In this document: piece after piece, positions 1 through 7,963 of the stretch
Layout: each line of letters begins with the position of its first letter
Position numbering within the stretch: the stretch's first letter is position 1
Source: JBKEAD01 sp047973165
GTDB lineage: Bacteria > Verrucomicrobiota > Verrucomicrobiia > Chthoniobacterales > JBKEAD01
NCBI GenBank assembly: GCA_047973165.1
Contig: JBKEBM010000127.1
Location: forward strand, 1 to 24,734
DNA: 24,734 nucleotides
Direction of reading: 5' to 3'
Translations under genes and position numbers: made by a program
The notes under the pieces: generated by a model
Databases searched by the model: none
Told to the model about the DNA's origin: nothing
The model's input: the letters and a program-made list of their open reading frames with translations, nothing else

Positions 1-2
1 TC

Positions 3-179
3 ACAAGCGGCTCCGCAGACATAACTATTCCCGGCACTTACAAAGGTGCCAGCTTAATACACGGCCCCACACCTGTCGCTCTCGATAACGTCACCGCAAA
101 CAAAAACAGAACTCGTCTTCAATTAAAACCAGAGGCTCTGAAAGACGGACGTGCGACTATTTTACTGGAAATTCCATAA
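3..179 (+). CDS. C-terminal end of an unidentified protein (5' end outside window)
   Basis: An open frame enters from the left edge and runs 58 codons to a TAA at 177-179. The visible residues are rich in Thr, Ile, Leu and Gly in alternating hydrophobic/polar pattern (for example DITIPGTYKGASLI and GRATILLEIP), as in an all-beta C-terminal domain of a secreted or carbohydrate-active protein. No catalytic motif can be seen and I do not recognise the family. It runs toward the convergent nor operon and is separated from it by about 340 bases. That it is coding rests on the clean frame to the window edge and the protein-like composition only. Confidence 0.5.
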   Translation, partial: TSGSADITIPGTYKGASLIHGPTPVALDNVTANKNRTRLQLKPEALKDGRATILLEIP

Positions 180-521
180 AAATCGGCTTTATCCGGGAGT
201 TTGTGAGCATTGAGAGAAAGGGTGAAATTAAAAGAGGATGAGGCGAAAACTGCAACCGGTAGGGTCGTTTTGACAAAACGACCGTGGAATGTTGCAGCAT
301 CACACTATGCGGTTGTTCGACCCTACCGGAGCGAAAAAAAACAGACCCTGAAGGGACCAATACCAGAAAACTTTTTTTTAAAAACTTCTCCAACGGGGTT
401 AGCGAAAGAGAAATCGGTCGAATACCGGGGGAGCTTTGCAACCCCAGGCTTTAGGGGATTGTGACGTAAAAAACGACGCCTTTTTTTCTGATACACAGGA
501 ACTTTCCGGATAAACCAAAAG
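180..521. other. gene-free stretch between convergent genes
   Basis: I find no convincing gene here. Short frames on both strands have non-protein-like composition. It contains the nested inverted repeat at 256-329, long A and T runs, and a weak imperfect hairpin at 439-461 (CAACCCC / GGGGATTG) that might help end transcription from either side. No clear terminator with a U-tract was found. Confidence 0.5.
256..329. repeat. nested inverted repeat, REP/MITE-like
   Basis: The outer arms CCGGTAGGGTCG (256-267) and CGACCCTACCGG (318-329) are perfect 12 bp inverted repeats. Between them lies a second, partly overlapping hairpin with perfect 9 bp arms GGTCGTTTT / AAAACGACC (263-271, 275-283) and a 3 nt loop, and a small GCAT/ATGC stem (297-310). 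The whole could fold as a cruciform with branches. Only one copy is in this window, so calling it a dispersed repeat is inference. Confidence 0.6.
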
Positions 522-872
522 TCACGACTCCACGTTTTTTATCAGCACGATGCAATAAGGGAGTAGGGCTATCAAAAACAAGGTAAAGGGATGCAGGAAT
601 CCCAGGTCGCCAATCGTGAAAGCGAGGGTCGTAAGGATGCAGACAAAGAGGAAAAAGACTGAAATCGCAGACCGTGTCAGCAGTGCTCCGCCCAGCCCCG
701 CTGTCGCCATCGCAAGCGGAATCCACTGCCCCTCGTGGCTGTGAAGACGTGGACCAAAGGAGGCCATTACAAACATCCCAAACCCGACTATCAGCATTGC
801 CAAAGCCGGAATAATAAAGAGCCACTTTTTCCAGGGATGCTTGTTCTTCAGCAGTGTACGGGACTTTTCCAT
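522..872 (-). CDS. small integral membrane protein at the end of the nor operon
   Basis: This is a 116-aa protein with a basic N-terminus (KNKHPWKKW) followed by three or four hydrophobic helices, roughly residues 17-38, 48-68, 70-88 and 92-112. The ATG at 872 is chosen because it lies 8 nt after the norD stop. An upstream in-frame ATG at 914 would overlap norD by 34 bp. I do not recognise a named family. Its place as the last gene after norQ-norD suggests it serves NO reductase assembly or the NO response, but no residue shows a function. It has no haem or metal-binding motif. Confidence 0.65.
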   Translation of the reverse strand: MEKSRTLLKNKHPWKKWLFIIPALAMLIVGFGMFVMASFGPRLHSHEGQWIPLAMATAGLGGALLTRSAISVFFLFVCILTTLAFTIGDLGFLHPFTLFLIALLPYCIVLIKNVES

Positions 873-880
873 CGCAGGTG

Positions 881-2590
881 TTATTTTGCTTTCAGCTTTC
901 CAAAAAGCTCGCAAAGACTGGCCATAAGAGCCTCGGGCTTCGGAACGATATGGTAGTGATCTCGGGTAAACATAGCCGGAAATGTTTCGCGTGCACGCGT
1001 TTCGATCGCAAAGGCGTGGGTGTCGATTCCGTGGGATTTGCCTGCCATGATGGCCTGTTTGACATCATGGACACCATAGCTTCCTTCGTAACGGTCGTAA
1101 TCACAGGGGCGCCCATCTGTAATTAAAATGACAACCTTTCGGGCTGCCGCTCTGCGTAAAAGCTGCTCCTGCGCATGGCGCAATGCCGGACCGATGCGTG
1201 TGTAGCCCGAGGCCGGGATTCCACCAAGCTGTGCTCGTGCTTCTTTCCATGAAGATTCAAAGGGCTTGACCCAGTCGAAATCGCAATGGTGTCGCGTGTC
1301 TGAACTAAAAGCTGCAACGGCAAAATCCACAAAAAATTCATCGAGTGCTTCTCCGGCACAAAGCATGGTTTCACGAATCAGATCGAGAACACGCTTTCCC
1401 TCGATATAGCCGTCGGTGGAATAAGAGCGGTCGAGCAGAACCAGGGCGGAGACATCGTGCAGTTCGCGTTTTTTTTCGAGATAGATATTTTCGTCCGGAA
1501 CACGCCCGGATCGCCAGGCGACATGATTCTCAATAAGTGCATCGATATCGAATTCCGGCCCCACGGGTTGTCGTTTTGCCCGGAGAGATTCGTTGGCAAG
1601 TCGAGCCATCGATTTTTTTAAATCGAAGATCAGACGTTGCTGCTCAAGCAGAATTTCAGAGACCCATTCGGGATCGCCGGACTCAATTTGATTTTCAAAA
1701 ATACGGCACCAGTCGTTGCGGTAACGCCGCTTTTTAAAATCCCACTCGGGATAGGGAATTCCTCCTGCTTCTGCGGAGTCGTCTGCCTCGAAGGCCAGCG
1801 ATTCCAACAAGACATCTGCTCGGTAAATGGATGTTGGCCGATCACGAGTGCGCAGCACCCGGGTCATGTCCACCTGACGAAGGGCTTCTTCGTGATCCTG
1901 CAATTCGTCATCGTCATCTCCTCGACGACTCAGGTCTCCATGTTCCTCCAGTGTCTCTGCTTTTTCAAAGGTATGGATTGGCATTTCGTAGCCGATACCA
2001 TCGTCCTCGCGGTCAATTTCAGTTTGCACATCCAACTGCCCCCGCCCCTGGATTTCTGTGATCTCGGTATCCTCTTCTTCCTCGGAAGACTGTCCGTCGG
2101 CTTTGATAGTTGCTTCGGCAGTTTCAGCTTCCTCGGAGGAAAGACGAATCTCACCCAAAGCTTTCCAGAAATGCTTCGGTGACTCAAATGCTGCCGCTGT
2201 TGTTTCTATCACTTCCGGCAAGCGAGGAAAGGAGCGAGCAATTTCCGGTAAACAGGATGAGAGTTGCGTATCTTTAATCCAGCCATGACGGATGGCCAGT
2301 CCACCGATCAGAGTTTTGATTTCATAAAAGCTCTGGTTAGCGTCTCGTGAGTCAGCCTGAGCAAAACCTGGTGGTAAAAAAATTCTCTGCGAATCGCAAA
2401 GCACCTCTTCTTCGGTTTCAAAAAGAGTAACCGGTTTTTGGGCAGCCATCTGAGCCAGCAGAAAAAGCTTTTGCCGGTTTGCTGCCAGCTCCACGCGCAC
2501 TGCGGCCAGAGCCTTTTCCTGAGGACGAGTGACGAAGCGTTCGTAGAGGGATTTAAGCCCGAGAAAAGTGTGCTCTTCCCATTCCAGCAT
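881..2590 (-). CDS. norD: NO reductase activation protein NorD (VWA domain)
   Basis: This is a 569-aa protein of the NorD/CbbO type, with a long helical and acidic N-terminal half and a C-terminal von Willebrand factor A domain. The MIDAS metal site is visible as D387-R-S389-Y-S391, with the Thr of GYTR near 464 and the aspartate of TDGRP (D492). An acidic stretch lies around residues 165-235. With NorQ it forms an AAA+/VWA pair known in the family to activate cNOR, probably by helping insert the non-haem iron. norQ ends 9 nt upstream of its ATG, so the two are one transcription unit, matching the known norCBQD order. Length fits the family (about 600 aa). Confidence 0.93.
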   Translation of the reverse strand: MLEWEEHTFLGLKSLYERFVTRPQEKALAAVRVELAANRQKLFLLAQMAAQKPVTLFETEEEVLCDSQRIFLPPGFAQADSRDANQSFYEIKTLIGGLAIRHGWIKDTQLSSCLPEIARSFPRLPEVIETTAAAFESPKHFWKALGEIRLSSEEAETAEATIKADGQSSEEEEDTEITEIQGRGQLDVQTEIDREDDGIGYEMPIHTFEKAETLEEHGDLSRRGDDDDELQDHEEALRQVDMTRVLRTRDRPTSIYRADVLLESLAFEADDSAEAGGIPYPEWDFKKRRYRNDWCRIFENQIESGDPEWVSEILLEQQRLIFDLKKSMARLANESLRAKRQPVGPEFDIDALIENHVAWRSGRVPDENIYLEKKRELHDVSALVLLDRSYSTDGYIEGKRVLDLIRETMLCAGEALDEFFVDFAVAAFSSDTRHHCDFDWVKPFESSWKEARAQLGGIPASGYTRIGPALRHAQEQLLRRAAARKVVILITDGRPCDYDRYEGSYGVHDVKQAIMAGKSHGIDTHAFAIETRARETFPAMFTRDHYHIVPKPEALMASLCELFGKLKAK

Positions 2591-2599
2591 TGTCTCTCC

Positions 2600-3430
2600 T
2601 CACAAATGCAGGTCGATGATGTGCTTCAGCGCTGAGACGGTATCGACATCGTCGGACACTGGTTCCGCAATCGCGACATGCCCGGCGAGGCGTGGAGGCA
2701 AACCGCCGGCAATCAGCTTGCCAGCATCGACCAAAAGCCGTGTGGAAACGGGATCAAGCAAGGCAAGCTCTGTCAAAGAACGTGCTTTTGCCGCAATTTT
2801 GACGAGAGCTTTTGCTTCGCCTGACTGACAACCCGACTCTTTGCTTACAATCTCCACTTCCTGCTCGAAGGTCGGAAAATCAAAGCTCATGGCAAGAAAA
2901 CGCTGCCGTGTGGAAGACTTTAATTCACGCATGGAGCGTTGATAGCCGGGGTTGTAACTGGCCACGACCATGAATTCCGGCTCCGCCTGCAGAGCCTCAC
3001 CGGTACGATCCAGGAAAAGCTCGCGCCTGTCGTCCGTGATCGAATGCACAACGACAATCGCATCGGCACGCGCTTCTGCGATTTCATCGAGATAAAGTAT
3101 CGCGCCAGAGCGAACAGCCCGTGTTGCAGGGCCGTCGCTCCAACGCGTTTCACCACCAAGTAAAAGATGTCTTCCTAACAAATCTGTTGCTGAGGTATCC
3201 TCGTTACAGGAAACTGTAATGAGGTCGCGGCCCAGACGCTCTGCCATGTGGCGCACGAAGCGTGTCTTTCCGCATCCCGTTGGCCCTTTGATGAGCAAGG
3301 GGAGTTGTGCACTCCAGGCCTGCTCAAAGACCTTACACTCCGTCCCTGTTTCCAGGTAGAATGCTTCAGCGTCATTCTGCCGAGGCATTCTGACAGGCGG
3401 TGGTTCAGAAGGTGTCTCTGCGGCTGTCAT
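2600..3430 (-). CDS. norQ: NO reductase activation AAA+ ATPase NorQ
   Basis: This is a 276-aa MoxR-type AAA+ ATPase of the NorQ/NirQ/CbbQ family. Walker A is GPTGCGKT (residues 49-56), Walker B is ILYLDE ending at D115-E116, sensor 1 is the Asn of ASYNPGY (about 160), and an arginine-finger candidate sits near STRQRF (about 175). It works in the cytoplasm with NorD to activate the membrane NO reductase. Its ATG overlaps the norB stop by one base (TAATG on the minus strand), which implies translational coupling. Length and motif order are normal. Confidence 0.95.
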   Translation of the reverse strand: MTAAETPSEPPPVRMPRQNDAEAFYLETGTECKVFEQAWSAQLPLLIKGPTGCGKTRFVRHMAERLGRDLITVSCNEDTSATDLLGRHLLLGGETRWSDGPATRAVRSGAILYLDEIAEARADAIVVVHSITDDRRELFLDRTGEALQAEPEFMVVASYNPGYQRSMRELKSSTRQRFLAMSFDFPTFEQEVEIVSKESGCQSGEAKALVKIAAKARSLTELALLDPVSTRLLVDAGKLIAGGLPPRLAGHVAIAEPVSDDVDTVSALKHIIDLHL

Positions 3431-4821
3431 TATCCGGCATTTGGTGCTGGGTTATTGCCGCCTTTATTTCCATTGGAACGTTCCAGCGGAGGCATGTTAA
3501 AAGCTTCATCATTTGGAAGGCCGTGCAGAAAAAAGTTCCAAATAAATGCACCGATGCCGACTGCAAACAAGGCCGCAGCGAGCACGAGGCCAAGGAAGTG
3601 CACATGCAGTTCTTCCTGCACGTCCAGGAAGTCCATTCCAAGACGACGCTCTAAGTTTACCTGCGAGATGCCTGCTACGGCAAAGGCGCCGGTCATCGCA
3701 ATCATACCGACATTTGAACACCAATACGCAATTCCGGCACTGGCATGGTTCCAAAGCTTGCGCCCTGTCATCAACGGAGCCGTATAAGCAATCATGGCTA
3801 TATTAATCATAGCATAAGCACCCCAGAAAGCCAGGTGACCGTGCATGGCAGTGACCAGAGTTCCGTGTGTGTAGAGATTTACCTGTGGCAATGTGTGAGC
3901 CATGCCAAGGAAGCCGGCACCGACAAATGATATAACGGCTGATCCGACGGTCCAGGAAAGCGCAATACGATTGGGATGATGACGCTCTCCTTTTTTCGCA
4001 ACTACCAAAGCATAGATAGCCATACCAAGAAATGCGAGCGGCTCCAAGGCCGAGAAAATACCACCGATAATCAGCCAGTAACGCGGAACACCAATATAAT
4101 AATAGTGGTGTCCCGTTCCGAGGATACCGGAAAGGAAAGTCAGACCGACAATGATATAGAGCCATTTCTCCATCACTTCGCGGTCGATACCTGTGAGCTT
4201 AATAAGCAGGTAACAAAGCAAGCCACCCATAATAAGCTCCCAGACGCCTTCCACCCAGAGGTGGACAACCCACCAGCGATAGAAGGAATCAAGCGTTTGG
4301 TTATCAAACCAAATCATTCCCGGCAGATATAACAGGGCGGCAAATAACAGGCCCATATAGAGAACGATAGAGGTTGTGGTATATCGATTACCTTTCCAGA
4401 TCGTCATACCGACATTAGCGACGAAAAGTAATATATTAACTACGACGAGGTAATCCAACGGACGCGGAATCTCGAGAAACTTACGTCCCTCCCACCAGTT
4501 CACATGATAACCGGCAATTGCTATAACACCGACGATCAGAAAACTAATAAGCTGTATCGGCACCAGTTTCGGCCAGTAAATTTCGCGCTCTGCCTCTTCG
4601 GGAACAATGTAATAAGCCGATCCCATGAAGCCGAGCAGAAGCCAGACGACGAGGAGGTTTGTGTGAACAGCACGAGCTGTATTAAAAGGAATCACCTCGT
4701 GCAAAACATCGAAGCCCATATGAGCAAAGCCCATAATGAAGCCATAGACGATTTGTAATACGAGAAGCAGCATTGCTGATGCAAAAAACCAGAATGCCAT
4801 TTTTTGAGATTTATATTTCAT
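3430..4821 (-). CDS. norB: nitric oxide reductase catalytic subunit NorB (cNOR)
   Basis: This is a 463-aa polytopic membrane protein with about 12 helices, of the haem-copper oxidase superfamily. It reduces 2 NO to N2O at a haem b3 / non-haem iron centre. Metal ligands are visible: H53 (AVHTNLL, low-spin haem), H187 and E191 in HLWVEGVWE, H238-H239 in GTGHHYY (FeB), and H327/H329 in MHGHLAFWG (haem b3 and haem b). A further conserved acid, E260, is in SALEPL. It lacks the long N-terminal extension of quinol-dependent qNOR, and a norC lies 26 nt upstream, so it is the cytochrome c-dependent type. The C-terminal tail (about residues 445-463) is polar and Gly/Asn-rich. Confidence 0.97.
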   Translation of the reverse strand: MKYKSQKMAFWFFASAMLLLVLQIVYGFIMGFAHMGFDVLHEVIPFNTARAVHTNLLVVWLLLGFMGSAYYIVPEEAEREIYWPKLVPIQLISFLIVGVIAIAGYHVNWWEGRKFLEIPRPLDYLVVVNILLFVANVGMTIWKGNRYTTTSIVLYMGLLFAALLYLPGMIWFDNQTLDSFYRWWVVHLWVEGVWELIMGGLLCYLLIKLTGIDREVMEKWLYIIVGLTFLSGILGTGHHYYYIGVPRYWLIIGGIFSALEPLAFLGMAIYALVVAKKGERHHPNRIALSWTVGSAVISFVGAGFLGMAHTLPQVNLYTHGTLVTAMHGHLAFWGAYAMINIAMIAYTAPLMTGRKLWNHASAGIAYWCSNVGMIAMTGAFAVAGISQVNLERRLGMDFLDVQEELHVHFLGLVLAAALFAVGIGAFIWNFFLHGLPNDEAFNMPPLERSNGNKGGNNPAPNAG

Positions 4822-4847
4822 GACAGAAAAAAATTAGAACTTAGGAA

Positions 4848-5588
4848 TTAAGAGGCTGGGGCGTTTGAGTAGAGATAATCCACGATTTCATCGAGTTGCT
4901 CTTCCGAGACTACGGAAGGGACCAGGTCCGGCATTGCGGTTCCAGGTTTGACTCCCTGCGGGTCTTCGATCCACTCGCGAAGCTCTTCACGAGATTTTTT
5001 CAAATAAACTCCGTCAAGTGCAGGAGCACCAATCGCAGCACCAGCGGCACCGCCTTCACCTGCCACACTATGACAACCCGTGCAGGCAGCAGTCACCATA
5101 ATCGACGGAGGTGGTGAGGGTAGCAACTCCACCGGAGTGACTGCTGCTGCTTTGGTTGTTTCTATTTTGGCGCGAAGTGGCGGGTCGGCAGGGAAGCCAT
5201 TCAGATCCACCTTTCCGCACCAGTCCAAAAAGGCAATGATCTGATCGAGCTCCTCTTCAGTAAAATCGTATTGCACCATTTTGCGGCGTCCCGGATACAT
5301 TTTCTGAGGGTCTTTTAAAAAGACTCTCAACCAGGGTTCACCGCGACGCTCGACGGTTTTTGTAAGCTCTGGTGCATAGTAAGCACCTTCGCCGAAGAGA
5401 GTATGGCAGCCCATGCAGTTATTCTCTTCCCAGATGGCTTTTCCGGCTATTACGTCTTCGGTGATCTGATCGTCATTTGTTTGAGCCGGCACCTTTCGGT
5501 GCGTGTCAAAAGTAAGTGCCAGAAATATAACACTAAAGAGCAGCGTTCCCCCGAGAAAGAAGGCCCGGGCCTGTGACTTTGTAAGCAT
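4848..5588 (-). CDS. norC: NorC-like cytochrome c subunit with an extra C-terminal haem domain
   Basis: This is a 246-aa protein. An N-terminal membrane anchor (about residues 10-27) is followed by a typical NorC cytochrome c domain with CMGCH at 58-62 and a likely distal Met at 104 (RRKMVQ). A Pro/Ala-rich linker (about 145-163) leads to a second class I cytochrome c domain with CTGCH at 169-173 and a likely axial Met219 (GTAMPDL). Classical NorC is about 150 aa with one haem, so this is a di-haem fusion. It should bring electrons from periplasmic donors to NorB. It sits between ric and norB, 26 nt from each. The linker region on the minus strand before the ATG is very AT-rich. Confidence 0.93.
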   Translation of the reverse strand: MLTKSQARAFFLGGTLLFSVIFLALTFDTHRKVPAQTNDDQITEDVIAGKAIWEENNCMGCHTLFGEGAYYAPELTKTVERRGEPWLRVFLKDPQKMYPGRRKMVQYDFTEEELDQIIAFLDWCGKVDLNGFPADPPLRAKIETTKAAAVTPVELLPSPPPSIMVTAACTGCHSVAGEGGAAGAAIGAPALDGVYLKKSREELREWIEDPQGVKPGTAMPDLVPSVVSEEQLDEIVDYLYSNAPAS

Positions 5589-5614
5589 ATATTATACTAT
5601 ATATATCGCTACCG

Positions 5615-6352
5615 TTAAGCAGCAGCGAGTTTTTCAGCCGCAGGAAACAGAACGGAATTTTCCAGATGGATATGCGTATGCAAATCCTTTTCCAAATCGG
5701 CCAGCCCGGCAAAAAGTGCTCTGTAAGTATTGCAGGCTTCCGGTGGTGGCTGATGACCGTTTGTCAGCTCATTAAGTTTTTCCAGATCCGCGCCGGAATC
5801 CTCATGCTCATGACGCATCATCGCGATCGGAGCATCAATAGGGGCGTTAAAGGTCGATGGCTGAGAGTCATCTCCGGCAAGCTTTTTAATAGCAGGAAAA
5901 AGAACCTGCTCTTCCTTAGCCATGTGGTTACTAAGCTCCACGAAGAGGTGATCAAAAACCTGAAAGACCTCAACGAGTGATGGCGTATGCCCGCCGTGAA
6001 CCTGGGCAACACGCTGCGCCATCGCATGTAAACGAGGCAACTCCTGATATAAGAATCCGTGGTGTTTTTCGACAATGTAATCTGCCAGCTCAATCGGAGG
6101 CAGAAGAGCCGGATTTGCCTCATCACCCGTCTGATTTTTTCCCTCGTTCTCCAGCTCGCTTACGATTTGATCGAGGTTGAGTTCTTTTTTCTCACATGCC
6201 TCGCGCAGGGTCTTTCCGCCCTGACAACAAAAATCGAGCTTGTTGCGTTGGAAGACACGGGAAAGCCCAGGTGATTCAGCGACGATTTCGCCGACCGTGC
6301 GGTCGGCCATAGGAGTCCCCTCCGGGGACATAACAGGCGTGTGATGACTCAT
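5615..6352 (-). CDS. ric: iron-sulfur cluster repair di-iron protein (RIC/YtfE/ScdA/DnrN)
   Basis: This is a 245-aa protein with an N-terminal ScdA_N domain (TVGEIVAE, then FCCQGG with C42-C43) and a C-terminal hemerythrin-like four-helix domain. Candidate iron ligands are H97/H98, H143, E147, H181/H183, H229 and E231. The family repairs Fe-S centres damaged by NO and oxidants, which fits its place as first gene of the nor operon. Two starts are possible. The ATG at 6352 has no Shine-Dalgarno. An internal ATG at 6310 (Met15, directly before ADRTVGEIV) has GGAGG about 9 nt upstream and gives the more usual N-terminus. The longer form is given here. Confidence 0.93.
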   Translation of the reverse strand: MSHHTPVMSPEGTPMADRTVGEIVAESPGLSRVFQRNKLDFCCQGGKTLREACEKKELNLDQIVSELENEGKNQTGDEANPALLPPIELADYIVEKHHGFLYQELPRLHAMAQRVAQVHGGHTPSLVEVFQVFDHLFVELSNHMAKEEQVLFPAIKKLAGDDSQPSTFNAPIDAPIAMMRHEHEDSGADLEKLNELTNGHQPPPEACNTYRALFAGLADLEKDLHTHIHLENSVLFPAAEKLAAA

Positions 6353-6653
6353 AAGGTTTTAGATTCTGATTTTAAGGTTTTTTTAAAAACAAACGTCGAA
6401 AAAGGAGCGGCACTTCCGATCCAAAATACTGATAAGACCCTTTCTTTGCTTCGGAAAAACGAGCTTCTCCGAGGATTGAAATAAAAAAAATCTATCGCAT
6501 TCGCGTTTGATGACGGCACTTTTGCGAAAAGCAAAAAATCAATCAAGAAAAAAAGATAGATAATTCATTAATTGGTGCTATTTTTCCAAATTCCATGAAA
6601 TCAGAGCTTCAACCTAAGCTCCAAATACCTATCAAAAGCATTTTAAAAAATTA
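6353..6653. promoter_or_regulatory. divergent control region between ric-norCBQD and norEF
   Basis: This 301 bp AT-rich gap must hold the promoters of both halves of the nor locus. A perfect 6-6-6 inverted repeat, GAGCTT-N6-AAGCTC, lies at 6604-6621, 32 nt before the norE start, and is an operator candidate. A looser ATTGG/CCAAT-type pair spans about 6570-6589. I found no full FNR/NNR-type TTGAT-N4-ATCAA box and no good NsrR palindrome, so the NO-responsive regulator cannot be named from sequence. No regulator gene lies next to the locus. Confidence 0.5.
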
Positions 6654-7262
6654 GTGAATACAGAAAATTCCATCTTCTTACCCGAAACATCAGCCCACGC
6701 AACCCGCCGTAGTCTTGAGCCACCAGGAGGTGTTCTCGTCTGGCTGATTGTTATTGTTGAGATGATAACTTTCGCAGCAGGCATCGGTGTATTTTTAGTT
6801 CAACAAAATGCCCACCCCGAAGAATTTGCCGCAGGCACAGCCGCACTCAATCAACCCCTCGCCTTCGCAAATACCATGCTGCTGCTGACCGGAGGCTGGT
6901 GCATGGCCGTCGCGATTTCCACGATTCGAAAAGGGCAGGCCCGTTCCGGTGCACGCTGGATCGTGGGCGCCATCATCACCGGATTTGCCTTCATGGTGCT
7001 GAAACTCGTCGAGTGGGGAGAAAAAATAAACCACGGAGCAAGCTTCGGCGAAGATTATTTCTACACGACCTATTTTGCCCTTACGGGATTTCATTTTTTA
7101 CACGTCCTGGTTGCCGTGCTGATTTTGGCTTACCTCTGCTTCGCGTTGAAACGAGGCCGCTACACCGCCCGGGATCATTTCGACATCGAGAGCGGTGGCA
7201 TTTTCTGGCACATGTGCGACCTGATCTGGCTGCTGCTCTACCCCGCAATTTATCTTATATAA
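6654..7262 (+). CDS. norE: NorE, cytochrome c oxidase subunit III-like protein
   Basis: This is a 202-aa membrane protein with five hydrophobic helices and the subunit III hallmarks: a Gly/Trp-rich first helix (PPGGVLVWL), a conserved KLVEW segment, TGFHFLHV and GGIFWHMCDLIWLLLYP near the C-terminus. NorE is a COX3-family accessory of NO reductase gene clusters that is known to improve NOR activity or assembly without being catalytic. It starts at GTG; no in-frame ATG precedes it, and no Shine-Dalgarno is visible. norF follows after 3 nt. It is transcribed away from ric-norCBQD. Confidence 0.9.
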   Translation: MNTENSIFLPETSAHATRRSLEPPGGVLVWLIVIVEMITFAAGIGVFLVQQNAHPEEFAAGTAALNQPLAFANTMLLLTGGWCMAVAISTIRKGQARSGARWIVGAIITGFAFMVLKLVEWGEKINHGASFGEDYFYTTYFALTGFHFLHVLVAVLILAYLCFALKRGRYTARDHFDIESGGIFWHMCDLIWLLLYPAIYLI

Positions 7263-7265
7263 ATA

Positions 7266-7532
7266 ATGACCTCAAATCGCCTTCTCCACATCACCTGGCT
7301 GTTTTTACTGGCCTTTACGACCATCGGTTACATGACCGGTGTAGCAACACACGGCTCGGAACAACCGACCACAGCAGTCATTCCGCTACTCGCAGCGGCT
7401 GCAAAATTCGCCCTTGTCGCCTGGGTATTTATGGAGCTCCGCGCCGTCTCCCGCCTGTGGGCCTTCGGAGTTTCTGTCCTGCTGGCTGGTATTCTCGCCA
7501 TGATTTTTCTGCTCCACTTCGGGCTTTTTTGA
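7266..7532 (+). CDS. norF: NorF-like small membrane protein (COX4-like)
   Basis: This is an 88-aa protein with three hydrophobic helices (about residues 7-25, 38-57 and 65-86) of the prokaryotic cytochrome c oxidase subunit IV type. The middle helix carries the K-x7-F-M-E-L pattern (KFALVAWVFMELR) typical of this family. It lies 3 nt after norE, so the pair is one operon, matching norEF in other NO reducers. Its role is accessory, probably stabilising NorB or NorE. It converges on the metal-sensor gene. Confidence 0.85.
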   Translation: MTSNRLLHITWLFLLAFTTIGYMTGVATHGSEQPTTAVIPLLAAAAKFALVAWVFMELRAVSRLWAFGVSVLLAGILAMIFLLHFGLF

Positions 7533-7615
7533 AAATTCGGCAAGCTGACGAAATTGCTCTGAAAAATTTCGAAGATATTTCCGGGTGTGCCCTTTGACAA
7601 TCAGCCAAACCAAAC

Positions 7616-7909
7616 TCACTCGACGTAACGTTTCAGCACGATGAGTAATTCGTCCAATTGCTTTTTCGCCTCTCTCGGCCTTTTTGCTCCGCCGATACAA
7701 TGGTGCAGATGGGTATGAATAATCTTTTCGGAAAGCGATTTCAGTGCCTTTCGGGCGGAAACGAGTTGAGTCAATATTTCTGCACAATCGCGCTCGCTCT
7801 CGATCATCTTCTCGATACCATTGAGTTGTCCAACGATTTTGCGCATACGGGTTTTAAGCGCTTTCGTTTCCTCTTCGGGATGCACATGAGAGTGGGAATG
7901 AGCTGACAT
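7616..7909 (-). CDS. CsoR/RcnR-family metal-sensing repressor (InrS-like ligand set)
   Basis: This is a 97-aa all-helical DUF156 repressor. The metal ligands predicted by family alignment are C42 (ERDCAEIL), H67 and C71 (THLHHC), with the usual 25 and 4 residue spacing. This Cys-His-Cys set occurs in CsoR (Cu) and InrS (Ni), while RcnR has His at the last position. The N-terminus is His-rich (H4, H6, H8, H10), which resembles Ni/Co sensors. It is divergent from an RcnA-like exporter, so Ni(II) or Co(II) is the likely signal (inference). GGAG lies about 5 nt before the ATG. It has no HTH; this family binds DNA through a basic helical surface. Confidence 0.9.
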   Translation of the reverse strand: MSAHSHSHVHPEEETKALKTRMRKIVGQLNGIEKMIESERDCAEILTQLVSARKALKSLSEKIIHTHLHHCIGGAKRPREAKKQLDELLIVLKRYVE

Positions 7910-7934
7910 AACTCCAGTCTGGGAAAAATACTAT

Positions 7935-7963
7935 ATTATGACGATCATTTTTAAGGTTGTCAA
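7935..7963 (-). promoter_or_regulatory. sigma70-like promoter of the metal-sensor gene
   Basis: On the minus strand a -35 box TTGACA (7958-7963) is followed by a 17 bp spacer and a -10 box CATAAT (7935-7940). This predicts a start near 7928 and a leader of roughly 20 nt that contains the GGAG ribosome binding site. The -35 box overlaps that of the divergent exporter promoter by five bases. Confidence 0.65.

Noticed and set aside
5589..5614. AT palindrome-like stretch before norC as a separate norC promoter
   Set aside because: A TATAAT is present 2 nt from the ATG, but there is no matching -35 box. It is more likely just the spacer of a ric-nor transcript.
6353..6653. FNR/NNR or NsrR boxes for the nor genes
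   Set aside because: No TTGAT-N4-ATCAA and no convincing NsrR palindrome were found on reading. Only loose half-sites exist.
7549..7571. Hairpin CGAAATT-N9-AATTTCG between norF and the metal-sensor gene as a terminator
   Set aside because: It is AT-rich with no U-tract on either strand, so it is too weak to call.
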